Source of the DNA: Sthenelais limicola
Taxonomy: Eukaryota > Annelida > Polychaeta > Phyllodocida > Sigalionidae
Reading direction: 5' to 3'
Length of the DNA stretch: 64,000 nucleotides
NCBI GenBank assembly: GCA_942159475.1
Contig: OW804102.1
Span: 23,502,684-23,566,683 of the forward strand
Made by a program: the position numbers and the translations under genes. Shown here in pieces: positions 35,691 to 44,508 of this stretch. How positions within the stretch are numbered: the first letter of the stretch is position 1; each line of letters opens with the position of its first letter. The notes below the pieces were generated by a model. It was not told where the DNA came from. It searched no databases and saw only the letters and a list, made by a program, of their open reading frames with translations.

Positions 35691-36052
35691 CTTTGCTGAC
35701 GTCCATCCATATAAATGCCATATAAATGCAATTATATACTAGCCAATATAAGGGGGGCATATGGCAACACATGATGCTATTTTACAGCCCGAATATTCTG
35801 GAGTTATCCTCACATTCTATAGAATATCTACAGAATATAGAAGAGTTCTATCTGGAGGGGAATGCAGGCAGATGCACCGGGCCATGACTGGCCTTGTCAC
35901 AGGATAAATCCAAACCCTGCACTATGCATGACACAGTGCGATTGGATTTGACTGTATCAGTCGATGTTAGCCTGTATCAGAGCTTGCCAGTGAGTGAGGT
36001 GTGGGTGGGTGGGTGAATCTGGAAGCATTGCTTGTGGGAGGCTGAGAGTTTG

Positions 36053-36268
36053 TAATGCTGCTCTCTCAGTTAGCTTCAGTCAAAACTACAGATTATTAGT
36101 TTTTTCATCAGTTATTTACCAAGCAATCCAAAAGTCATTTGACAAAAGTTTTGGAGGACGGTTTTCAGTTGTTTTTGGACTAGATTCAACTTCAAATTCT
36201 TGTATAAACTTATAACAGCAGGCAGCCGCAGAATAGGAGTAAGATTTCTTTTTTCGTAATACCTGAGA
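36053..36268 (+). repeat. MITE family M2, internally deleted
   Basis: TAATGCTGCTCTCTCAGTTA at the left; AATCCAAAAGTCATTTGACA, AAAGTTTTGGAGGACGG in the middle; AACAGCAGGCAGCCGCAGAA, and ATACCTGAGATTAATGGG at the right. The block between the two middle landmarks is shortened relative to 38402-38772. Confidence 0.65.
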
Positions 36269-36326
36269 TTAATGGGAAATGGACTTGCCTCAGTATCTAT
36301 ACCCAGACCAACAAGTATCCTATTAA

Positions 36327-37016
36327 AGCTACACTAGCAAATACCCGTGCTATGCACAGGATTTGCTAGTGGGACAGTGGGACCCACATCCTCATCTCTC
36401 CTAGTTCCTTCTCCCACTATTTTTCTCTTTCAAGTGGTCTCTATAACTTAGTATCTTCATACCACAAATGGAATCCTGTTTAGATGCTTTCTTTGGTCAC
36501 TGTTCAGTGTTGCGCTGTTGTTGTGTTGCCTGTCCCTGTCCCTGTGCCAATCCCTCTCCCGCTCCCTCTCCCTCTCCTGTTCCATCTTTCATTGTGAGGT
36601 AATTAGTGGGTGGGTTCCCCCCGCTCGACACCATACACAAAAACCATCACAAACAAAATGTTATGAATTGATTCAACTCTGACGATGCTCCTTTTGGTGG
36701 AAATATATCAACTCCCGTTCCATAGTGAAGCAATGATGTGCCCGTCTATGACGTCATGCTTTGGGTGTCCCAGAAACCTGGTGTAGGGGCACTGATAGGT
36801 TTGTTTTCAGGCAGTGCTTGGGGCCCTGGATGGGGATGCTCGATGTAAACCCATTTCTAACCCCTTTCCAACCCTAATTTGTTAATGAAACATAGTGGAA
36901 TGGTTCGGCACCATTTTTGGCAATGGGCATGTGAAATATAATGGAGATCTAGCCAGCGGTTTCAGAGAAGATAGGGGTTTAAGGCTCCAAACCCTTATTT
37001 ATATTATTATAGAGAT
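36327..37016 (+). repeat. Unclassified interspersed repeat
   Basis: Starts ACACTAGCAAATACCCGTGC with a short stem (GCAAATACCCGTGC...GCACAGGATTTGC) and ends CCTTATTTATATTATTATAG, AGA after an AGCCAGCGGTTTCAGAGAAG block. Elements with a CCCGTGC..GCACGGG start and an ATATTATTATAGA tail are widespread in invertebrate genomes, but I cannot name the class from this copy. No coding frame was seen. Confidence 0.4.
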
Positions 37017-38401
37017 TCTCAGCAAATATTGATAAAAACAACCTACAGATTTTCTCTTTGTTCCATCCTTCTTTTGTGATATTGACTTGGAAATAATGTT
37101 TAACTAATCGTAAATTTAGATTATAGAATACATAACTATGGATAACAAAATGAATAACTAGAGTTGGGTTGGAGAGTAACTTTAGGAGAGACTTTAGGAT
37201 TGGTCGGAAAAGAACAGAACAATCGTCAACCGAGTATAAATAAAATCTTTAAAAAAAAGAAAATTGTTAGTTGTTGACCGTTGTTAACCGATAGTGCGAC
37301 TTTAAATAACCAAGACCCACCAACTCACTCTTAAATTCTCTGACACCAATCTAAGGCCCAGACCTATACTCCAGCCTGCATCGCTGTCCTTTTGCCTTCC
37401 TTTCAGTAGCTTGTATAGCAATACATTATTAACGCAGAACAACAATAGTTCGCCTAGAACTGCTATGTTCAGTATAGCACTGCTCACACTGGAATGAGCT
37501 GCTCTCACTCATGCTTCTGTGACTCGGTGCTGCCATGTGCAGTGTGTATTATCTCTGCTACAGGATAAAATCAATTAACGTTTAACTCTCCTGGGGGCTG
37601 AGGATTTAAATAGTTCGGGTGGATGGGCTGTTTGTGACTGAATGGGGAGTAATCAAGTCTTTGAGCTCGAATTTTCTAATGTTTTCTGTTCTGGTTTGAT
37701 GAGGATAGTATGCAACTAGTTGCAATGGTTGTATGGCCAATGTTAATGGCAAAGCTGATCCACTATAGGTCGCACGACCCTAGCGATTGCTTGCGACCAT
37801 GCAACCAGACCTTGCGACCTAAATGAGGCGATACAGGGCTTCACCACCAGGTAGCAAGGCATAGCGACAGTTGATTCAATCGCAAGAATATCAGTATAGT
37901 CCACGGAGGGAACCTATAATGAAATGGCAATAATTGTAATGAATATGCGATAAGATGGCTAGAAGAGCTAGATCTTATCCAAGTAATTTATAGAAAAGAC
38001 AAATTATGGCGAAAAAGGTTATTAATCGCAGTTACTGAGTTGCCATGTATATCTAGGTTTTGTTGAAAATGCCAAGATATAATTATCAAAATTTAAATTA
38101 GGTGAATGAGTGAGATTGGTACGCACTTATCAACACATTTAATATGGTTATATCAAGGGCGGGAGAGCTGAGAGGGAGGTAGTTCATTATCATACCCAGG
38201 AAATAGAGACAGAGAAGTAGGGAGAGAGAGACAGAGAAAAGGTTGTCAGGATTTCTCAGTGAGTAAAAATGAACAAAACATACTACTAGTTAGTGAAGAT
38301 AAGTAATTAGACTTTAGTATGCTTATATAATTGACATTACTATGATTATAACTATGATAAAAAAGAAGGAGTCTGTATGTAATCAATTGAAACAACACTC
38401 A
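37017..38401. other. Intergenic, no gene recognised
   Basis: A diverged M2-like piece (GGTCGGAAAAGAACAGAACA) lies near 37202. A short palindrome-like GCGACC/GGTCGC cluster occurs at 37765-37830. No exon was supported. Confidence 0.35.
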
Positions 38402-38772
38402 TTTAAAGCTGCACTCTCAGTTAACCTTGTTCACAAACTGAAGACTTTCTACTTTTTGTTCTATTCTTTTCTAAGCCATCTAAATCTCATTTGACCAACA
38501 ATTTGGAGGATTTTGTCTGTTTGTTTTTGCTACAGGTATTTTAAAATGTCCTCATTTGTATTTGGAGGACATGTCCGAATCCTTTTCAATGCACTTTCTA
38601 TGCACTTATTATCGCTCAGCGGCGGCTGTTGTCGCTGGACTATTGCTACTTCAAATGCTAGTATACACATATAACAGTAGCAGAATATCGACAAATTCAG
38701 TCCTATAAGTCTCGATATAAGTGAATTTGGTAAGGTGTTGTAAGCCATAACAGCTAATAATGAAGCTTTAAA
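38402..38772 (+). repeat. MITE family M2, complete reference copy
   Basis: Left end TTTAAAGCTGCACTCTCAGT, TAAC; right end TAACAGCTAATAATGAAGCT, TTAAA. The inverted repeats span about 24 bp. The interior has ATCTAAATCTCATTTGACCA, TTATTATCGCTCAGCGGCGG and ATAACAGTAGCAGAATATCG. 371 bp, with no coding frame of its own. Confidence 0.88.
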
Positions 38773-38907
38773 TAAGGAATATGCACTGTCATTGTATCTT
38801 TATCATAAAAAGACTATTCATTTCGATGTAAGTGATCATAAGCTCCAGAACTGGGTAGAATCTAGCATTTCTTTAACAACAACAGATAGGTTGCCAGACA
38901 TGATATC

Positions 38908-38985
38908 CATGGTAGCTCAGAGGGTAAGAGTATCAGGCATCTGATAGATAGGATTTGATTCCTGTCTGGGGCGGCCACGATAAAT
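38908..38985 (+). repeat. tRNA-derived SINE head
   Basis: GGTAGCTCAGAGGGTAAGAG is a Pol III A box context and GGATTTGATTCC a B box. Spacing is right, but no acceptor stem forms. The sequence runs on into GGCGGCCACGATAAATAGTC, as in tRNA-derived SINEs. Confidence 0.55.
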
Positions 38986-39345
38986 AGTCTTTTCCTTCTT
39001 TCAATCTAAAAGTATAGATAGTTGTCAGTTCCCCACCAGTGGCTCGCAAAAGAAATTTAACTAACGCTTAGGAACTAGTTGCTTTGTTTGGAAATGTGTA
39101 AACCATTATTCTAACTAAGATTTTGAAGAATATTGTTTAAGTCATTTAGAAACTAAGGAATTGTGATACTAAGCTTAACATTGACGTAACTTAGGAGCAA
39201 GAGGAACTTAAATCCAAGAATCATACATTTCCACTATCTGCTCAAAGTCCACGTCAAAGTTAGGAAACCCATGCAATTGTTATTATTATTATCGGAGTTA
39301 CCAACTATTCAAGTTTGGACTCTTATGTGATACTCCTTTTGCTAC

Positions 39346-39690
39346 TCTGTCACAAAAAATGTAATTTGAGATACGACCATTATTAAAATGGTAAGTTGAA
39401 GCAGATTCCAACAATGTTAACCACTATACTAGTCAACCTATTTTAGTACTTCTATTTTCTTATATTTGAAAGAAAAAGGTTGCGATGTTTCTGGATAGAC
39501 AACTACTAGTAAAGTTGTCAAATATACGTCTTACACACGTTGAAATAGTTAATACACAGTCGCGAGATTTTATACATGTATTCATGTGGCTAACAGCGCT
39601 GAACACCCAAACAATTATGATATTTTGTCAGAGAGGTTATGTGTAAAATCATATTGAAGAATAAGACTCTCTTGCGAATTAAGCCATAGC
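39346..39690 (+). repeat. MITE family M3, ends degraded
   Basis: AGCAGATTCCAACAATGTTA, the TTGCGATGTTTCTGGATAGA block and CAACTACTAGTAAAGTTGTC, AAATATAC match the M3 interior order. The terminal repeats are not intact. Confidence 0.55.
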
Positions 39691-39956
39691 TTTCTGGCCC
39701 ACATCCATTGTTGTTGTATTATCAGATCCATTAAGAGCTCTAGGATCCTCAACTTTTCTGACTGTTAATTATAATGTCAATATAGGAACCTGACTATAGG
39801 ATTATATGAAGATGAACATCGTACACTTCTCTAATGTATATTAGAACCTGTATAAAATCAATTCACAACCCCGGGGAACCTGTTCCCAATAGCTGGCCTT
39901 TTATAGAGCCGCTAAGTGAGAATCAATTATCGTTCCCAATATGGAGGGAACCTATA

Positions 39957-40081
39957 AGTGTAGGATAGAGGACGAGATGCTGTACTCTTAGTGAATAGGA
40001 CGTGGCTGAGGCGCAGCCGAAGCTACGTCCTATTCACTAAGAGTACAGCATCGAGTCGTCTAGCATGCTTATCCTACAACT
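39957..40081. repeat. 125-bp hairpin, arms of about 55 bp
   Basis: Core arms GATGCTGTACTCTTAGTGAA, TAGGACGT and ACGTCCTATTCACTAAGAGT, ACAGCATC match exactly. Outer arms TAGGATA/TATCCTA-like are interrupted. The centre is GGCTGAGGCGCAGCC. Structure and size are like the 14752 hairpin but the sequence is unrelated. Confidence 0.88.
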
Positions 40082-41340
40082 TCAATTGTTTGTTATGATT
40101 GTGGTTACCAAATCCCCCCTTACCACCCAACCACCCTACCACAACTACTTGATCCATGATCAGTATTGCTTTGAGATATATGGTCCTATATATTGTACAT
40201 TTCCTCACTTTCACTGATACATATATAGCTTATAGTGAAACTCACACAGTATAGCCAATATTTCTAAACAAATGCAAGGTCTGTAGAGTTACAGGTGAAC
40301 ATGACAGGTGTATACAGTTGAACTCCCTTGTTACAGGCAGACAGTTTCAAACATACTATATCCTCTGTACTGGTCATGTTCTCTAACTCCCTTCCACTTG
40401 TATTACTGGATATATAATAGTTCTGCAACCTATCATCTAGCATAATCCAAACTATTGTCTCACTTTATTTCCCTCAATAAACCCAATGTCCAAGCTGCAT
40501 TAAAGCCCAAACACCATTTAGGAAACTATAATTTTTTTTCTGCAAATAGCAAAAACATTATAGTCTTCAGAGTATTTGTGAAGCATTATAATGATCGACA
40601 TCATTATTTAACACCAGAAACATAAGAAAAGAAAGTCAGTTTCTCTCTTACAAGGAGGCAGACATATTAGTGACCAACAGCGCCACTGGTGGTAATTTAC
40701 ATTTATTGGTGACGTCACTGAACCACTAGGTGTGACTGGTCACTCTACTCGGCACATATATAAACAAACATTGGACTTACAACTGCTTAGTTTTAACACC
40801 TTTCCCTGCATTTGTCAATGGCAGATATTTTCACAGCCTAACCTTTTTATATAGTGCATCATTCATTTACATATGAATAAGACTCAAATCAATTGAGGAA
40901 AGATAGGAGTGTGTCCATTCAGGCACTGCAGGCTATTGTTTATGTTATGGGTATGAGGGTATGTGACGTCACTCCCAGTCACGTGACTCATAGCAATGGC
41001 GCTGACCATACAAGGTGTCTGCTATGATTAAAGTCCATGTAAAATAGCTCTCTTCTTCCTTATAAGATGAGTATTACATAAAATACATATGAAGGATTGT
41101 TACATATGATTTACCCGCTTAGAAAATGTATACATAGATACCCATGGTGTTTCGGCTTTAATCAGTGTATAAGCATAGTTATATAATTATATAACTGCAC
41201 ACAATTCCAACTGGTTAAATAAGATATACTTCACCCCACTGTTTACCATCATTGGACTCCATGTGACTCATTTTCCTGTGACACATCACATTTTCTATTT
41301 CAGGAATCATACTATGCTATATACAACAGATCCTATCTGA
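40082..41340. other. Intergenic, no gene recognised
   Basis: Includes an M3 right-end scrap (ATGTGACTCATTTTCCTGTG, ACACATCACA, about 41261-41291). CACTGGTGGTAATTTACATT near 40685 is unassigned. No exon was supported. Confidence 0.4.
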
Positions 41341-41430
41341 GCCTCTGTGGCTGAGTGGGTAGGGCCTTCAACTCTACTTGCCAGCCTATACTTATGTGAG
41401 AGGTCCTGGGTTCGAATCCAGGCCAATCCT
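41341..41430 (+). repeat. tRNA-derived SINE head or tRNA pseudogene
   Basis: GCCTCTGTGGCTGAGTGGGT supplies an A box and CCTGGGTTCGAATCCAGG a perfect T arm with B box. The anticodon stem and the acceptor stem do not pair, so it is not a functional tRNA. It lies directly before the 41458 palindrome. Confidence 0.6.
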
Positions 41431-41457
41431 AGTTCAAAATTATTTGCAACAGATACC

Positions 41458-41543
41458 TGAGCGGACTCTTTAATGAAAGAGTCCGCCCAGGAATCTGAGA
41501 GGACTCTTAGGAGCGGACTCTTTCATTAAAGAGTCCGCTCAGA
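41458..41543. repeat. Nested palindrome
   Basis: Each arm, GCGGACTCTTTAATGAAAGA, GTCCGC and GCGGACTCTTTCATTAAAGA, GTCCGC, is itself nearly self-complementary, and the arms together are inverted about a centre of roughly 25 bp. AGGACTCTT scraps lie within and after it. Confidence 0.85.
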
Positions 41544-41726
41544 AGACTCAAAGAGTACACCTGGAATTCAGGACTGTACTCTTCTAACATGGGAGTCCGC
41601 CCAAGCCAATGCTGGGGAATAGGGGCACCACACCAAGTGTAGGATAATTACAGCTAAACTCACATCGTATTCAACAGAGGCACAGTTGGTGATTGTGCTG
41701 GTAATTGCTATGGGCTTTATTGACAG

Positions 41727-41823
41727 TCTACACTCTATACTCGTCCTGTAGAAAGCGGCGTGCCATAGCCTTAACGTGAGAGGGCTTTGATGTCTACTGC
41801 TTACAGATCGCATAGAGTGTAGG
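41727..41823. repeat. 97-bp palindrome, CTCTATACG family
   Basis: Left arm CTACACTCTATACTCGTCCT, GTAGAAAGCGG; right arm CTACTGCTTACAGATCGCAT, AGAGTGTAGGC. It is related to the palindrome at 21922-22009, including the central CCATAG...GCTTT text. Confidence 0.78.
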
Positions 41824-42653
41824 CTGTGTGGTGAATGTGTGAAATAGGCGGATCAAATGATTGGCAAGTGTCAAAGGGATTCTAGAATACTACTGACATT
41901 GGGAGGCTAGCATACAGTAATTTATTATGTTAGCCTCCCAATGTAAGTATTTTTCTGTGAAGAGCACATATAGGATGATTATATGGCATTAGTATCTATT
42001 GTGGGTCATACATCGTATAAACGTTAATCTAATGAGATGCTACCATAGTAGTTGTTCTAAAACACAGTTCAGGCCAACATACTCAGATCAGCTGGTATGT
42101 CAGTGATTGGACGCCTACTTTACTAATTTCTTGCCTTGGACTAAGCGTTCTCTCGGAATTATAATGACATTTTGCGGTATTAATGGAATTACAATGGCAC
42201 TTTGTGGTTTGAGGCAAGAGGCGTTCCGTCTGTTTAAAGGGACTCTCTCAACTTTGGGCCTAGACTGAACAGCAGATCGAACGTACAAGGAGTGAATATC
42301 TGCTTGAGGGGTGAATTCACAAGGTGTCTAAAGATGTTTAGGAGCCACTGTTAGCCTCAGTAAAATCTGGAAACAAAATGATAATATTGACCCATCCCCG
42401 GCTATGACATGATCATAATAATAATAATGATAGATTTTTATTTCCATATCACATTTACAACAATTGTCATGTAGAATTTAAGGAGAGAAACCTATGGAAA
42501 GAGGAATAATCTCTGTGACAGTCACAGCTCTTCCGAATATCCCTTAAATTTGGTTTTACTTTGCTATCCATCGGAGGTACTTTGGGGGAAAGTTGTTTGA
42601 CAAAATGCTCTTTAGATTTTCCTTTTTAAATTAATAAAGGCATAATACTAAAT
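41824..42653. other. Intergenic, no gene recognised
   Basis: ACATTGGGAGGCTAGCATAC and TATGTTAGCCTCCCAATGTA (41895-41945) make another short palindrome of 18-bp arms. Otherwise AT-rich with no exon seen. Confidence 0.45.
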
Positions 42654-42744
42654 CAACTAAGTCGATTCTCATGTGATTTTGCGCCGTAGAGGACTCTTTT
42701 GCACTACATCCTGTGAGAATCGCATGAGAATCAGCTTAGTGGAC
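42654..42744. repeat. Short palindromic MITE, family M5
   Basis: AACTAAGTCGATTCTCATGT, GATTTTGCGCC ... GTGAGAATCGCATGAGAATC, AGCTTAGT. Same order as 13625-13716, including the GCGCC and GACTCTT landmarks in the centre. Confidence 0.78.
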
Positions 42745-42846
42745 CAGGTCCTTTCTCGTTGGTTTCACTCACATAGAATATCCCATGGGCAGCATCACAT
42801 GAACTGATCGGTCAAAATATTGTGAAATCTGAACATTGTGTCGCTT

Positions 42847-43011
42847 ATAGGGGGATTTGTATGTCTCACTGCGCATGTCTATTACAGTGCATCCTGGGTT
42901 GGAGTCGGTTCAAATCTGACATACCAATATTTAGCAAGATGTTTATCGAAAATAGCAAGCATGTTTCACCCATATTACAGCTTGTATAAATGATCTATGA
43001 AAGCCAAATGC
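42847..43011 (+). repeat. MITE family M4, left part split by the Ngaro insertion
   Basis: Starts ATAGGGGGATTTGTATG and follows the M4 order (CACTGCGCATGTCTATTACA, GTGCATCCTGGG, GCTTGTATAAATGATCTATG) to AAAGCCAAATGC, where the Ngaro element begins. The copy resumes after the element at 49203. Confidence 0.8.
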
Positions 43012-43158
43012 ATGTTGTGGGAATCATTAGATTCCGAAGCATTGGTGCCTCCCCCTACCTCCTACCGGTGTAACTATTAACTAACTCTCCACTACCCATA
43101 ATCCTACTTCCTCCTCCTTCATCTTACCAATTCAAAATCCATACATGGTAAAAATTTC
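43012..43158 (+). repeat. Ngaro split direct repeat A1
   Basis: 147 bp from ATGTTGTGGGAATCATTAG to CATGGTAAAAATTTC, identical as read to A2 (48242) and A3 (48721). It forms the left end and probably holds the promoter, though no TATA box was seen. Confidence 0.93.
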
Positions 43159-43371
43159 TGCCAAGCAAATCTGAGAAATAAGACAAAACAACTCGACAGC
43201 CCATGCTAAAACACACAGCACGGACTAAGCAACAACCGAGTAACCAAAAAATCGCAGAGAGAGAGGTGAGAGAGGAGTTAGGATTACGCAAAGACCCGAC
43301 ACCGCCTGTGCAAAAGTTATAAACAACAAAAGCCGCCATTGCCGCCGGCACCTACATAGCAGGATTACGCA
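43159..43371 (+). other. Ngaro 5' leader
   Basis: Unique sequence between A1 and gag. AGGATTACGCAA occurs twice, at 43280-43291 and 43361-43372, the second overlapping the gag start codon. A GCCGCCATTGCCGCCGGC stretch precedes the start. Confidence 0.6.
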
Positions 43372-44478
43372 ATGCCGCCCAAGCCACAACCTCAGTTAGA
43401 GGAGAAGGTCATCGCCATTGAGGCATCCATAGCCGATCTGGATGCAAAGATGACCGACACAATAACACAAGCTATACAGAAGGCACTACTGGACATGAAA
43501 ATATCGAAAGAGCCAGCACAGGAAGAAAAAATCGAGGCATCCGGATCCCAAACCCATGGACACGATAAACCGAACCCCCTACCCGCATACACAAATTCAC
43601 AACCGCCACAGCCGAGGTCAGACTACGGGGCGTATGCGCGACCCAGGGAGTTAATCAGCGACCAGATGTCCAGAATGTACATAGATACGAACATGGAGAT
43701 GGGAAATCCACACTTCGCATCCACAGACGTAAAAGGTATGGCACTATATGATCCTAGAATAACCAGGAAAATAGTAAAACCGCACATATATCTAGAGAGG
43801 GAAGGTGTCATCTCCATAAGGGACAAGATGGAAGCAAAGGAGACACTCACATACAAGGAGTATATGCACGCCTACACGGCCATGCTGCTTGATGAGAGCA
43901 TGATAAGGCCGGAGGACAGGCATCATATGTTAGTACACCTACACCAAGTTACCCAGGACGCCTTGCAGCGCCCATGGAAGAATATTTTAAGGTGGTCGAA
44001 CAACACTTTCGACAGGATTGAGCGTGGAGACATAGAGTGGACCAGCAATGAGCACATTCAATACGACAGAATGAGGATCGCCCTGGCACCTATCAATATA
44101 AGTTACACCGAAACACACAGCATACCGTGCCCAGTGTTTAACCAGAAAGGGGCATGCAAGGAAAAAGAAGGCCACTACATAGAAAATCCAACAGCGAATC
44201 ACATATGTTCCTACTGCTTCGCCCTCAACAACCAAAACAGACATCCGCACCCGCAGACAGAGTGCATGAAGAAACAGCGGGTGAAAACAAGCCACAGCAG
44301 AGACCAGAGTCCAGTGGGTGCACACTATATGTATCCTCCGCCCATCCTCCCCAGCCAAATCCCAGCCACACACACATCTGCTCAAACCCAGTACACGCCA
44401 CGCCCACACGTGAACCAGTACGTGCCACGCCCACCACCCGCGCAGCAACACCATTACCAGCAGTATACAAAAAACTAG
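43372..44478 (+). CDS. Ngaro ORF1, gag-like protein with Cys/His cluster
   Basis: 368 residues. The likely role is nucleic-acid binding and particle assembly for the retrotransposon. The N-terminal 45 residues could form a helix or coiled coil, followed by a Gln/Pro linker (about 55-85). A central region of unknown fold (about 90-245) follows. A Cys/His cluster lies at about 253-298 (C253, C262, H268, H277, C279, C282, H293, C298), a pattern seen in ORF1 of Ngaro and DIRS elements. The C-terminal 60 residues are Pro/Gln/His-rich. The ATG at 43372 is the first in the leader frame and sits in a purine(-3) context (GCAATGC). The stop is directly preceded by a slippery heptamer, so a fraction of ribosomes should continue into pol. 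The gag assignment rests on position and the metal-binding cluster rather than on sequence identity. Confidence 0.85.
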   Translation: MPPKPQPQLEEKVIAIEASIADLDAKMTDTITQAIQKALLDMKISKEPAQEEKIEASGSQTHGHDKPNPLPAYTNSQPPQPRSDYGAYARPRELISDQMSRMYIDTNMEMGNPHFASTDVKGMALYDPRITRKIVKPHIYLEREGVISIRDKMEAKETLTYKEYMHAYTAMLLDESMIRPEDRHHMLVHLHQVTQDALQRPWKNILRWSNNTFDRIERGDIEWTSNEHIQYDRMRIALAPINISYTETHSIPCPVFNQKGACKEKEGHYIENPTANHICSYCFALNNQNRHPHPQTECMKKQRVKTSHSRDQSPVGAHYMYPPPILPSQIPATHTSAQTQYTPRPHVNQYVPRPPPAQQHHYQQYTKN

Positions 44479-44508
44479 CGGACCCCGCGAGGAATGACTC
44501 GCGGGTCC
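44469..44508 (+). promoter_or_regulatory. -1 programmed ribosomal frameshift signal (gag/pol)
   Basis: The heptamer A AAA AAC occupies 44469-44475 in the gag frame and is followed at once by the TAG stop (44476-44478). After a 4-nt spacer (TAGC), GGACCCCGCGAG (44480-44491) pairs with CTCGCGGGTCC (44498-44508): 11 base pairs with one bulged C and a six-base loop. The pol frame is exactly -1 relative to gag and is open through this point. Slippery site, stop, short spacer and strong hairpin match the known retroviral type of signal. The spacer is slightly shorter than the usual 5-9 nt, but opening the bottom pair would lengthen it. Confidence 0.85.

Noticed and set aside
41341..41430. Functional tRNA
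   Set aside because: The T arm is perfect, but the acceptor and anticodon stems do not pair.
44154..44468. Pol ORF starting at the ATG at 44154
   Set aside because: This stretch is the gag coding region read in another frame. The frameshift signal at 44469 accounts better for pol expression.
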